Position numbers and translations under genes: made by a program
Shown: positions 10,022 through 20,994 of the stretch, in pieces
How positions within the stretch are numbered: the first letter of the stretch is position 1
Layout: the number at the start of each line of letters is the position of its first letter
The notes under the pieces: model-generated
What the model saw: only the letters and a program-made list of their open reading frames with translations
Told to the model about the DNA's origin: nothing
The model's database searches: none
NCBI RefSeq assembly: GCF_022376445.1
Contig: NW_025955335.1
Span: 1-37,798, forward strand
Source: Fomitopsis serialis
Taxonomy: Eukaryota; Basidiomycota; Agaricomycetes; Polyporales; Fomitopsidaceae
Direction: 5' to 3'
DNA length: 37,798 nucleotides

Positions 10022-11015
10022 CTATCCATCATGCGACTCTGAGACAGGACGGGGTGGCGAAGAGCCCGCCGCGGCACTCGGCGCTTCTCCTGGCTGCAAG
10101 ACCGCTAACTCGGCCGCCTTCACTCGGTCCACCGCCCGCCAGTAATCCACCTCTGCCTGGATGTATAGATCCATGCCGGCCATCGATTCGCCGAGACTGT
10201 CCAACCAATTCAGGGCTTGGACTGGCACGTTTGGGGGCATGTTCTCCGGTGAGATCACACCTGGCTCGGGTATTTTTGGGAGCACAGGGAGGTGGATGCG
10301 GTCGGTGTGAGCTCTCACTTCGTCCTAGTTTTTATTGTATAAGTCCCATGTAATGTGAATGTGCTGTGTAAAACCTACCCGGAGCTTCTCCACATGCAGC
10401 CGGCCATCAAGATGCTGGAGTTGCTGTTGGGCGGCCTTCAATTGCTCGGCGACCATCTCTTGGATTTTGGCCTGCTCGGTCGTGATGTCATCGAGCGCAT
10501 CTTCGATTTGATCCCGGACTTGAGGCGGATCTTCCATCCAAGCACCGACCTGCCCCTCTGTTGTGGCATGAATATCCGGAAAGGCCGGAGAGAATTGGTC
10601 AGTTACCTGGTTCACCAGAGTGCTCGGCGTGCAGCGAGGATGTCTCCGGCTGCGGCGGTTGAGCGACATCCGCTGCTCGGAAGCCGAGGATCATGTCCAC
10701 CAGGACCTCCTCCTGGGTCTTACCCTCCGGCAGCATGATCGTGCAGTACTTGTCCATCACTTCCCCGAGACCCAGTTCCTCGGCCACATCAGGCTTCATC
10801 AGCCGCTCGAAGCCGAGCATCATGGCCGCCAGCGACTAGTGCATCAGTGGTTACTATGGTGCAGACACGTAAGTATGGATTGATCGCACCGTATAATGGA
10901 TCATTGCTATGTATGGTAATTCTCCATTGCCCGTCGGGCGCAACTCCTGCCGGGCGAACTTGCCGAGAAGGTCCTTTGCGGTACTGTTGAGAAGAGGGCC
11001 GAGAGTGGAACGCAT
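10022..11015 (-). CDS. KDZ-element cargo gene A, unrecognised, coiled-coil
   Basis: Four exons, 11015-10890, 10835-10607, 10557-10379 and 10324-10022, give 837 nt and 278 residues from an ATG (MRSTLGPLLN). The introns are 54, 49 and 54 nt with GT..AG ends, and every junction keeps the frame. I do not recognise a domain. The N-terminal half (about residues 1-110) is mixed helical, with SLAAMMLGFERLM and a run of acidic residues. The middle (about 120-190) is rich in Q, E, A and L (ITTEQAKIQEMVAEQLKAAQ) and is a likely coiled coil. The C-terminus is Ala/Ser/Pro-rich. It lies tail-to-tail with the TET/JBP gene, 246 bp apart, inside the KDZ element. It could be a transposition accessory or a structural partner, but nothing in the sequence shows this. 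The lack of frame breaks suggests it is functional or recent. Confidence 0.7.
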
Positions 11016-11191
11016 AGTGCAGCAGTGATTGGAAAGTAGCGGGGTGTTGTGGTGCTCGGTGCGCTTCGGCAATGAAGGTTAAGAGCAAATGATACGATCG
11101 TTATCTTCAACAAGCCACACACACCCATCACATGCCCGGTGTGGCTCGCACGTGCTGAGGCACCACCGGCGGCTCCGCATAAGGTTAAGCG

Positions 11192-11734
11192 TCACAACAC
11201 ACGTGCCAAGCGTTTGCCGACACGGGGATCTTCCCAGGGTTGTGTGTCACTGTGGCGCATTAGTGGTGGACAGTTCCTCTTGCACATCATCCACCAACCA
11301 AAATACTGTTCACTCAGCATGGCCCTGGATATGGTAAGTCATCGGCCGGCCGAGACAATCTCCCTTGGCTGATACACAATAGCATCCCCGCTCTGGACCA
11401 TATCCCTGGCTGAGGGGAGAGTTGATGGTGTTTGCATTTTCAACCGCGTGAGCAAATCCCACGGTTCATCCTCTCCGTTTTTACTGACTAAATGTTGCAG
11501 CCACGCCGAGGTAGTGCCCTTCCGCCCGAATGCATACACAATCAACCGGTATTTCTTCGGGCATGTGGTCATGTCGGTGACCCATGAGAACAGCCGAGAA
11601 AGTGTGGAGATGCCGGAGATGGACGGCCGGCTGGCATTCCTCATGATGCTCATTGATTGGGTGGAGATCCGGGACCATTTGATTGATACCTGAGTTAATG
11701 TTCTGTCATCTTGCTCTCTTTTGTAATACATCAT
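11192..11734 (-). CDS. KDZ-element cargo gene B, unrecognised
   Basis: Two exons, 11734-11376 and 11324-11192, join across a 51-nt intron (GTATCA..TCCAG) to 492 nt, 163 residues from ATG-ATG (MMYYKREQDD). Splicing removes an in-frame TGA and gives a continuous SGDAIVAMLSEQYFGWWMM stretch, which supports the model. An upstream exon cannot be excluded, because a further donor-like GTATCAATC lies at about 11695. There is no known domain. Visible features are an aromatic-rich QYFGWWMMCKRNC segment and a basic C-terminus (DPRVGKRLARVL). It lies between cargo gene A and the 25-bp array, on the same strand as the transposase, about 750 bp past the transposase stop. Function unknown. Confidence 0.55.
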
Positions 11735-11965
11735 GCTGTGCTGCCTCCTTCTCACAACTGAAAGTCATATATTGGATAACCCTTCTAACACCCAGGGACT
11801 GGGCACAACTCTCAGGTTATGTGGAGTTGATTAGTGCTGACAGTCCCTCTAACTGAGTTTGCGATGACAGTCCCTCTATACGAAATGAGGTGTTTTCATC
11901 GCCACCAAGACCATAATTGGGCACAGCGACCCGCTTGTCTGTCCGCCCGGCGAAAGGATGCTCTC

Positions 11966-12212
11966 TCTCGGGCCGAGACTTCGGTTGTTCGCTCGGCCCG
12001 AGACTTCGGTTGTTCGCTCGGCCCGAGATTCGGCCGTTTGCTCGGCCCGAGGGTTCGGCCGTTTGCTCGGCCCGAGGATTCGGCCGTATGCTCGGCCCGA
12101 GACTTCGGCCGTATGCTCGGCCCGAGGTTTCGGGAATTCGCTCGGCCCGAGGGTTCGGCGCTTGCTCGGCCCGAGGTTTGGTGCTTCGCTCGGCCCGAGG
12201 TTCGCGGTGTGC
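11966..12212 (+). repeat. 25-bp palindromic tandem array inside KDZ element
   Basis: About ten copies of a 24-25 bp unit, each with the palindrome CTCGGCCCGAG followed by a spacer such as ACTTCGGTTGTTCG or GATTCGGCCGTATG. Unit starts are at 11991, 12016, 12040, 12065, 12090, 12115, 12140, 12164 and 12188. The period is close to 25 and not divisible by three, and every frame is open across it, so the long translations here are not genes. It lies between the transposase stop and cargo gene B. Confidence 0.9.
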
Positions 12213-12487
12213 TCGGGCGGAGTGGTTTCGCACATGAAGGGACGAGGAGGGCGAGAGTATGCGTTGTGGTTAATGCCATTGAGACATGATTGGCCAGGGT
12301 CGGGCGTCTTGGGGTAGCTTACTAAGTCTCCTCGGTGTATGTACTCGGTGTTGTCTTGCAGGCAACCCTTCAGCACCATGGTCGGCCGGAAGCTTTAACG
12401 TTCTGCTCGGCAGGCCATGGTCGCAACATACAGTCCTGAATTCAGCCAAAGTTCAATATATTCGTTAACATAAACTGCCGGGTCTCA

Positions 12488-15400
12488 CTACGTAAAAATG
12501 TTCGGGTCAGCATAAACATCCCTATACGTCTGCTGAGCATCTCGGTATAAACGGTCGTACATCGCGGCACGCTTCCGGCAGTACGGAGCGAACCCTGCAT
12601 AATCATCGCCTGGGTGCTGGATAGCCCGGTCTCTCCACATCTCGGCGTGGTGAGAGAAATACCTCCCCACCGAATCAAGTTCCCGGCGTAAGATGCCGGC
12701 CTCTTCTTCCAGGCGATCAACTTTGGAGCGTGCGTGGAACCAGTGAATCCGGTGAACTATAATACCGGTGAGACATATGGCGGACACGCATGGAGTGTAC
12801 TGCTCACTGATTGAGAGTGTATCATTCCTGTCGAGATCTCCTCCGACATCGATATTCCAGATCCATGACGTCGATTTGTGCCTCTGGCCGGGCTTGTTTG
12901 GTTCGGCGATGGCGGTGGTGACATTGAGGTCCTCTTTACTGAGACGCTGATACTTGAGTTGCTCCTCCTCTGAGAGACCGAGGACCACCATGGCAGCTCT
13001 GCACCTCCGGTAGATTGACGCATGAATAGAGACGGCCCGGTCGAGCTTGTTCATTGTGGTGAATGCTCGGGTGCGCTTGGTGTTGGACTTGCCATGCCGA
13101 ATGCTGGTACGAAACTGAAAAGACTTGTGGCCGAGAAGGAGGCGGAGCTGGTGGAGCGCATCATTGGCTTGCCACGCCGAAGGGTGAGTTCCTGCTCGGC
13201 CAGACGTTTCAGACTCTCATCATCAAACACGACAGGAGATAAGTTGGATGGGAGCCGAGCGGGGTCTGCTCGGCCATGTTCTCGCTGTGCGGAAGCTTCG
13301 GCCGGCTGGTGAACATACTCCATGGGCCGTGTGGCTCCCGGGCGACGACCGGGCCTTCATCCTCCCATTCCTCATCATCTGCCTCGGATTCATCAACACC
13401 CCAGTCTGCCCGGTGGCTGATTGCGTTGGCTTGCCGGTGAAACCGTCGGATTCGTGTCTCCAGGGCCTTCCGACGTTGAGCGAGCTTCAGTTGCTGAGGC
13501 TTGGTGATCTTTTCGCCTTGCTGCTTGACGTCTCTTCGGATGGTAAGTCTGTTGGTGCATTAGCATGACCTCGTACTGCGGCATACAAGACATACTGTAG
13601 CTCCTCAAGCTTGAGGCCCTCGGCGATCCACTCGGCAGTCCCGACAATCCGGCCACCGTTTCCTTCGGCCTCGGTGAGCTGTACCAGGAGGTCTGTCTGA
13701 GTGGGCACTGCAATGTTCAGGGAGTTATGTCACCGTGCGCCCGGGTCTATCGCATGCACTCACATATTGGTTTCTTCACAAGGTATTTGTCCATCGCTTT
13801 CACATTGGTGAGGCGCCGGCGTTGAGCGATGTTCAATTCGCGCTTCCAGCTCTGCAGAGTCTCGGCGTTCAATCCTGACTCCTTCGCCGAGAGGTCCTGT
13901 TTCATCTCGGCGAGCAGGGGCCGGTTCGCCTTTATCTTCCTCCTTAGGGATGCCACTACCGGTTGTTCAGATGATGAGGATGTGGCAGTGGAAGCCCCGG
14001 CGACGTACCCATGGTAATCATTTTCTTCCAGTTCCAGTCATTCATGTGCCGGTCGAGTGTTTCCTGCCGGTGAGACGTCGACATCGTCCGGGTGCTGCCA
14101 GAGATACGATTTGTCGTCGACCACTGTGTTTCGATGATTTCGCCGTCGACCTCGCCGGCGCCCTTTGTGAAGGTCAGCGAGTGTCGGACCTCGCACACTG
14201 CCTGATGGCCGTGTACGTGGAAGAGGCCGATGCACTTGTACAGCACCAGACCGCTGGGCATGTGAAGATGGGGGTTACCCGCAAACCGTTTGTCGAGATA
14301 CACATGGTACTGGCAAATGATGTCATAACATAGGTAGACGTGGGTGAGGCCCTTGGATTGATACCCGAGGGCATTTGATAGGGAGTAATCCATGTTCATT
14401 TGGCGCTCCCCTTTCTGAAAGTTCACCACCGAATGAGGCACGAAGCAGCCGTGTCTGGCACACGATGTTGCACCTATGCCGGTGACTGCCAGCTTGTGTC
14501 TGTCGGCGTTTGCCTGCGATACCGCTTTATGATCGTGGCAGGTGGAGGGCTGTCCGCTCGTCAACACCGGGCCGAGCGTTATTGCCCGAGTGGTAAAGCT
14601 CACCATCTTGACTTCTTTCGCCACCAGCAGGTGGTCCTCATAAGGCCCGGGGTTGACCATAAACATCTTTCCCGGCATAAGAGGAACATCGTTCCCTGGA
14701 TTCCGCATCCGCATCTGCTCAGCGTGGAAGTTTCCGTCCATGACGTACGTTCGGGCGTACAAATAGCTGCCGGCGCTGTCAGCTTTCGCAGAGTACGTGC
14801 ACGCATCAACTTACTCTCGGTCGTCGGCCTGCCACTCGTGTGGGATATTTACACCGGGCTGCGGGCATGCAGCACAGAAATTGCAAGGTCACCGTCCCCG
14901 GAACCCACGCCAGCCGGCCCGTACCCATGCTCCTTCTTGGCTTGCAGCAGGGTCCACTCCCGACTCACTCTGAGGAGCTCCAAATATCGGTCCTTGTCAC
15001 TCGTGAGCCATGTCCTCGCACCTCTTACAGAGAACCGCACACTTACCGGCACCTCATGGGGGAACACAGGATCAGTGACTCGGCGAAGACGCCGGTAGTA
15101 GTTCATCGCCGTCGTCTTGCACTCAAGGTTGTCGAGCAGGAAGTCATCGAGCACGGTGAATGTGAAGCACGTTCGAGCGGCACGTTGACTGGCCGGATAC
15201 AGGCCACAGTCAAGGAGCTGAGAGGTATGACTGGCCGCGCCGGCGCATCCACACCATCTCACCGGCAGAAAGTGTATGCCGGTCGTGTCGACGATGGTCA
15301 TCATGGACGCCGGTGGTCTTGGTGGAGGGTCGGCATGTCGCAAAGGATCGTCCTGAGCAGCCTCCGGGTCGTTTTCTTCTTCCTCGGCCGGCCGTTCCTC

Positions 15401-16056
15401 ATCGTCATCATCGACGTCGGCGAAGGGCTCAGGGACCGGGCAAGGTGCACCTCGGTGACCCAAATTGATGCACAGCCCGACATCCTTCAACCAGGCAGGG
15501 GCCCAGTAGCCCTCAATCCTCCACTGCTCCACTCGGTGGAATGGTGTTCGGCGGTGCTGGGTGAGACAGCAAGTGTGACAGTAAATGGGCGAACCGATGC
15601 ACGATGAACACTTCCACACGCCGCCTCCGCTACTGCAGCTTGCGCACTCGAAGGTGCCTTCTCGGCCGGTCGTTGGGGGCTTTGACTGCCATAGACAGAC
15701 CTGAGGTATGTATTTTGCAGAGGGATCCACTCCCGTAGCATTTGGGGTTGAGTCTAATGAATAATGTCATCACCGACATTGCTTGTGCTGATCTAACTAT
15801 CGTACCTGGGGAGCCCCTTCCGCGCTGGTAAAAGATCGAGGAATATATTGTTAGGAGGCTCGTCATCCTGCTCCTGTCTCATCCAGCTTGACTGCCTCGT
15901 GGATGGCTGCGAGCGCCGCTGAGGAGTCGGCGGTGGTGTTTGCAATACATTCGTTTTTACGGGAACGATGCGGGACTTAACTCCCCGCTTGGTTCTCGTC
16001 CTCTGTATGGCAACCTCCACCACAGTAGGGGAGCTTGCCCTCGGCAGTCGAGCCAT
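12488..16056 (-). CDS. KDZ transposase with CxC2 cysteine cluster
   Basis: Eight exons: 16056-15806, 15753-14815, 14766-14009, 13955-13764, 13707-13596, 13548-13319, 13265-12808 and 12756-12488. The introns are 52, 48, 53, 56, 47, 53 and 51 nt, all GT..AG. The N-terminal region has SSWMRQEQDD. The CxC2 cluster follows (CASC..KCSSC..YCHTCCLTQH..FHRVEQW). The RNase-H-like catalytic core has D in MDGNF (near 14738), D in YDIICQY (near 14322) and E in GEIIETQWS (near 14140). The C-terminal helical part has RRKALETRIRRF, QANDALHQLRLLLG and WFHARSKVDRLEEE, as in other KDZ proteins. It catalyses element excision and insertion. Exon lengths total 3,209 nt. The frame breaks by exactly one missing base at about 15750, 15710, 14882 and 13172, and adding four bases gives 1,071 whole codons. 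It is either a recently broken copy or intact with consensus errors. Confidence 0.88.
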
Positions 16057-16829
16057 CGTCCAGCCTGGAAAGCAAGGCTTCAAGGAGGTCGGCCGTTTGT
16101 AACGGGCCGGCCGGAGCACCCGGATGATGCGAGAATATCGGTGGACAGGGGGGAAAAACCAATGAGATTCATTGGACCCCCATCGGTGCAACTGTCACAC
16201 CACTGGCCGTCACCCGCACCCGGCTGTCTGTTTGCGGCGATGGGTCCTCGGTGATCCGGCCGGAACAGCTGATGGAATATGCGTTACGGTCGCAGATTTG
16301 CCTCTAGTGAACGAAGCACAAACCCGACATCAGACAACGGTCCGGGAGAACCACCTTTGGCTCCGTAGCAATTGATGCGGCCGGCAATCACAGGTTTCGA
16401 TCGTCCCGGCCGTTGATCCGAGTCACGTGCTCACGCCCAGGCATTGCTTGGCCACCCTGGTGTCGTGGTTGGGGCACATTCCAGTCACCGAATTGATGAA
16501 AGTGACTCGGGCATATGGGATGTCTGTGTCGCCGGCCGCTTGGCCCCTACGAGTGGAGCGGAGAAGCCGCCCCGGTTCTATTCCAGAACGTGCCACCCGT
16601 GGTCGGTTGCTTCGTTACAACGATCCGGCCGGGCGCCGAGCCCTCGGAACGGGTGCCCCGGGCTGCGGGCTTCCACTCAGCGCGGCTGGTCGTAGTTGCG
16701 CTGCCCCGTGGTGTCACATTGCTGTCACTGAGTGGTTTTGAGTTTCGACTTGGGACCAAATGGTCCGAGCGATGACCGGCCGGGTTTCTAACGGTCCGGC
16801 CGGTGGTCTGCCTCAAGATGTTTGCGGCC
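16057..16829. other. Transposase upstream region and right subterminal part of KDZ element
   Basis: No gene recognised. The stretch holds scattered CGGCCGG motifs (about 16106, 16259, 16382, 16627, 16777 and 16797) and the CGTTTGTAACGGGCCGGCCG block at 16094, which resembles the left-end block at 7605. It should contain the transposase promoter on the minus strand. The last motif, TAACGGTCCGGCCGGTGGTC near 16790, marks the approximate right edge. Confidence 0.5.
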
Positions 16830-18442
16830 AAAAAAGCATTGAATGTACAGTGACGACCGACACAATGAATGTAGATATATCTATACTAACATAAATGATG
16901 CAGAGAAAGGGCAAAGCCCCGGTACAAAATCGTAGACTATTTGGTGACTGGTCATAAACATCGGTGTTCGTTTGGGTGACTGGCGCCGAAACACATCTCT
17001 TCCTCAAGCCTCCACTTGTGCCTCCTCCGCAAAGCCCACTCTTCCTTGCAACGTTCCTCGTCCCTTGCCACAATGGGAAGGTCCTACTGGCAGAAACCGT
17101 CTTCTGCATTTAAATCGGATTAAGTTGAATCAATATTGTATTTTAGATCAACTTAAAGGCCATACACATTTAACCCAATCCTGTGCTAAGCTATGGCTTA
17201 GCCAGTTGCTTGGCCAAGCAGGATCAGTACAGCTAATCCATACAGGTTTAACCATGGATTATCCATTGTTCATCCATTGCTTAGACTTTTTGCTTAGCCA
17301 AGGACAATCAGTACAGCTAATCCATACACACTTAACCATAGATTAGCCATAGTTTATCCATTGCTGAGACTTGCTGAGAAACTGCTTAGCCAATTAATTA
17401 CCCATATAGGATCAATGAAGCTAATCCTCAGAGGATTAATCTTGGCTAAGTAACATCTGACCCATGTCTAATCATTTCCTAACCATAGAATTAGCCATGC
17501 TTAGCCATAACTTAGGCAATAGATTCACAAGTAGTTGAGGCTAAGTAGGTTTGAGATGAACACTAATCTTCATTAAGTCATGCTCAATCCATGTCTAATC
17601 CCCTGCTGATCAATGCTAAATCATGACTTGAGTATTTTGATCCAGTTCCAATCCAATGTAACCCATGTGAATGTTCATAATCCTATGCTAATCTATGTAC
17701 TAAGACAAAATATACCAGTCCTAATCCTGTCTCAAGACAGTGCTTAACAATGCTCATGTGTCTTAAACCAAATCCCAATCTATTGCTAATCCTGTTCATG
17801 ACAGTATGGCTTAGTGCTAACTACTTCAAAGTCAATCCTAAGTCAAAACATTATCCATTGCTAATCCTGTCTATGACAGGATAGCCTAAACACTAATCCA
17901 CTTCAAAGTCAACTCTAAGTGGAAGTGTTATCCATTGCTAATCCTGTGTATGACAGCTAATCCACTACAAAGTCAATCCTAAGTGAAAGCATAATACACC
18001 ACTCAATCAACATTAAGTCAGTTCAAAGTTCACCTCAATCCACTCTTAAGTCACACAGATACAATTCCATCAACATCTAATCCATTACCAAACTGATCAT
18101 AAGAACATGCTGAGACAACTCTATGAACTGCTCATCCTGCAGACATAACTACTCCGAGAACATGCTAAGCCAGTACTGATGAACCACGAAGACATGCTAA
18201 GACAGTACTAAGCAACCACAAAAGACATACTAAGCCAGTACTAAGCAACCACAAAAGACATAGTAAAGCCACTACTCAACCACGAAGAAACACTCTGAGA
18301 CAATGCTAAGCCATAAGTAATCACTCACGAAGACAGCAGATTACCATAAATGACATGAGTCACATGACAGGTCAATATCACGACGAAGACAAGACAAGAC
18401 AAGACAAGAGCATAGAGCAGGACATGAGGGCCTTCGACGTAC
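16830..18442. repeat. AT-rich degenerate TAATCC/CTAAGCC repeat field
   Basis: The base composition changes abruptly to AT-rich at about 17110. The stretch to about 18340 is made of endless variants of CTAATCC, TTAGCCA, CTAAGCC, AATCCATAC and GACAG. A more regular part has units of about 74-77 bp, for example TTATCCATTGCTAATCCTGT at 17851 and TTATCCATTGCTAATCCTGT at 17928. No open frame of useful length crosses it. At 18166-18260 short units of about 33 bp with ACATGCTAAGCCAGTACT-type sequence appear. No terminal repeat or coding remnant was seen; the origin is unclear. Confidence 0.7.
18387..18409 (+). repeat. Pentanucleotide microsatellite (GACAA)n
   Basis: About four and a half perfect GACAA units, downstream of the stop of the minus-strand gene at 18443. 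Confidence 0.85.
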
Positions 18443-20877
18443 TTAGGCCTTACGAGTGGCTGCGCGAGTATTAGGCCTACAGTGAATGTCAGAAACAGTA
18501 GGTCAATAGAATAGTGGACTTACTTGGAGCTTTGAGCCGTCGAGCGAAGCACTCGCGCCGGCGCCGATGTACTACCACCCGAGGCCTTCGAGGCCTTCGC
18601 GCGAGATTTCATGACACTTGACACCAAGCAAGAAGAACATTAATAAGTCGACGTCATTTACACGAACACAAAACACGTACCTGTTGTTATTGCCACCCTT
18701 CGCCGATGTTTGCGCACCGCGGCGACCACTGGCAACCCTCGGCTTCTTGGTAGCGGGCTCCTCGGTATCGCTGTCCTTCGCGCTGTTCGCGCCGTCATCT
18801 ACGTTGTCGAGCTCAGCTCCCAAACAGAAGATAGCATGGATAATCGGGCATACCTTCGATGGCCGAGCCGTCGATGTCCATCCCGGCGACCTCTCCATCG
18901 CGGCGACCTCTCCCGCGCCTCCGAGTCTTTGGAGGCTCGGCCTCGTTGGCTATTAACCATCCATGTCGATGAGCCATTGAGAGTTGTCAAAATACAACCA
19001 TATACGCACCGTTAATCTCGTCGTGAGCCCCCACCATCTCCCAATCCTCATCCTCAATCTCCTCGTCCTCGTCCATCCCAGTCGCATCCGTAGTATTGCC
19101 GGTTTTGGCCGTTTCATCGTCCGGCGCCGACCCATCGTCCGACATGGCGTTGTTGCGGGTGCGGCCGTCGTTGTCGACGTCCCCCTCGACAACGACCGAG
19201 TTGTCGACCTATTCAGAGAATGAGTTCACTGAAACATTGATGCTTGTGAAGGCTTACCATGGCGAGGTCGCCCGCAGGCTCGGTAACGGCGTTGTCGTGA
19301 GCGCGCTCGTCTGCAACTTGTGGGGGCGCCTCGGCGACTTCTGACGCCGCGTCTTCGACTTGAGGGACCGCGTCTTCGACTTGAGGTACCGCGTCTTCGA
19401 CTTGAGGTGCGGCGGCTTCGACTTGTGGGGCTGCGGCTTCGACTTGTGGGGCCGCATCTTCAAAGGCAAAGTGAGTGTCCTTCTCCTGATTCTCGCGGAT
19501 CTTCTCCCACAACGCGCTGAGTCGTACGACTGTCAACGCATCCGGGTCGCTGAAGATGGGGGCCGGCCATTCGAGAGCCAGCAGACGCAAGGTGATAGCT
19601 TCGGGCGCGAGGACGGGCACCTCGGGGACGCCGCGATGAGCACGAGCTGCAGAGCAAAGGACAGTGAGTACTGTTCAACACAAAACTCGGTTGTACATAC
19701 CCCATGACCCACGGAAGAAGGCCCAGAGGATCTCCGCCGCCTTACGCCCCGTCATGTCGGCACCCCAGGACGGTAGCATGGGCCTGCCATCCTCGTAGAG
19801 TAAGCCGTCGTCGATTTCATCGAGCTCTTCGGCGGGTTGTTGGGGGGTCGTGTAGCTATGTATGATGTTAGTATTTGTGTACAGTGAGGCCGAGATTTAC
19901 TTACGAAGCACTTCGCATACGTATTGCCTCCATCGTTCAAGCTGGGTCGCCAGTTCGGCGCCCCCCAGGCCGGGAAGGTCTGTCCTGCGAGCTTGTTACC
20001 TGCGAAGATACTGAAAAATCGCTGTCAGCTCTGCATGAAGTTGACAATGTGAACACTTACTGCTTGACTTGAACAGGCTTACGGTGATCGTTGAAGCCTA
20101 GGAGGCAATAGAACACGGCGTCGCCGACGCGGTTGGCCCCGTCCCCGATGGCGCCCTGGAAAAGGGCGGACAACCTGTCCGTCAAGGCTTCCCGGTTGCT
20201 AGTACGGGTCGAGTTAGCAAACGAATGAAAGGCGTGTTTAATCACGCACCGAGCCATGGCTGCCTCCTGTGCTTCGCAGGAAAGCGGAGCACGCGCCTTC
20301 TCCTCCCAAATCGCCTTCTCCTCTGCCAGCAGCTGCTCGAAGAGAGCGCGGCGCGTCGCCGCCTGCCGACCTCCAGCGCCGACTTCATTTTTCCCTTCGC
20401 AGTTCTGCATGATGCGCGCTTTGTTCTCCGGCACCTCCGCCCACAGCTCTGAGGGCCCCTTGGCGCGGGACTTCGCGAAGAGGTCCTTCGAGTTGATATG
20501 GACGTCGTCGGGGTGGTCGCACGGGTGTGCGATGCTTTCCCGCCGTGGTTCTTGAAGTAGTTGTAGATAGCCTATAGTACACGTCTGTCAGTCTGAAGTC
20601 TCGACGTCAATCGAAAACGCTTACTTCTTCTGGGTCGGTCTCCTGTGTCCACTTCGGCAGGATGTCTTTGAGGACGCGAGCATGGAATTGCCTCCGGGCC
20701 TTCTTCGTGTCCGCGAGGTTGTTCCAGTCCTTGAGGAAACCGTCCATCACGACGTCGAGCCCGTTGACCGTCCAGTCCGTGCGCTGGCGGACCTTCTTGT
20801 CGTCGGCCTTCGAGTTGACGTCGGGGAGCCGGAGGCAGCTGAGCTGGCTGGGCGGCGGGCTGAGCTTCGGCTGGCAT
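18443..20877 (-). CDS. Uncharacterised multi-exon gene (C), acidic C-terminus
   Basis: Eleven exons: 20877-20625, 20571-20250, 20198-20061, 19984-19905, 19855-19701, 19646-19258, 19208-19010, 18949-18854, 18798-18681, 18616-18524 and 18476-18443. The introns run from 47 to 76 nt, several with perfect CTAAC branch points. I recognise only a general likeness to lineage-expanded Agaricomycete hypothetical proteins. Features in order: a charged helical N-terminal part (KVRQRTDWTVNGLDVVMDGF, IYNYFKNHGG), a middle with QLERWRQYVCEVL and GRKAAEILWAFFRGSW, a seven-residue repeat (APQVE/VPQVEDA, 19348-19455), then an acidic tail with basic nuclear-signal-like patches (TRRRGRGRRD, TKKPRV). The frame shifts at about 20840 (one base too many, or two missing), 20535 and 19840 (one base missing in a C run). 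With those changes the length is 626 codons. A TATA box lies 111 bp upstream of the ATG. Confidence 0.65.
19348..19455 (-). repeat. 21-bp in-frame minisatellite in gene C
   Basis: Five to six copies of a 21-bp unit (plus strand GCGTCTTCGACTTGAGGGAC) encode the heptad (A/V)PQVEDA / APQVEAA on the minus strand. The unit length keeps the frame, so copy number can vary without breaking the protein. Confidence 0.85.
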
Positions 20878-20987
20878 GTCGTCTAGCGCAAAAAAGGTCG
20901 CGAGCGAGGGGAGAGTGAATGCAGTTGGACGTTCGCGAGCAGAGGGAGAGGAATCGGGGTTGAACGACGTGGAAGGTCGGTGGGAGC

Positions 20988-20994
20988 TTATATA
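20988..20994 (-). promoter_or_regulatory. TATA box of gene C
   Basis: TATATAA on the minus strand within CCACTATATAAGCTCCCACC, 111 bp upstream of the ATG at 20877. The intervening leader is C/T-rich, which is usual near fungal transcription starts. Confidence 0.65.

Larger units (their letters stand above)
7576..16805. mobile_element. KDZ DNA transposon with TET/JBP gene
   Basis: A block of about 9.2 kb holds four genes: TET/JBP dioxygenase (plus), cargo genes A and B, and the KDZ transposase (minus). It is saturated with CCGGCCGG and GCCGAG/CTCGGC motifs that fade outside it. The left end holds a palindrome and the 86-bp array. The right end holds scattered CCGGCCGG copies, the last at about 16797. 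A CGTTTGTAACGG..CGGCCGGAGCAC block is shared between 7605-7645 and 16094-16121. KDZ (Kyakuja-Dileera-Zisupton) elements are known in basidiomycetes to be linked with TET/JBP genes. I could not identify exact termini or a target duplication, so both limits are approximate by tens of bases or more. Confidence 0.8.

Noticed and set aside
11817..12379. Five overlapping frames of 106-167 codons on both strands
   Set aside because: They arise from the 25-bp CTCGGCCCGAG array, which has no stops in any frame.
13393..13713. Separate small genes on the minus strand between 13.0 and 13.7 kb
   Set aside because: They resolve into KDZ transposase exons once the 47-, 53- and 56-nt introns are removed.
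17110..18340. Telomere-like repeat because of many CTAATCC/CCTAA strings
   Set aside because: The motifs are irregular, in both orientations and internal; no run of TTAGGG units exists.
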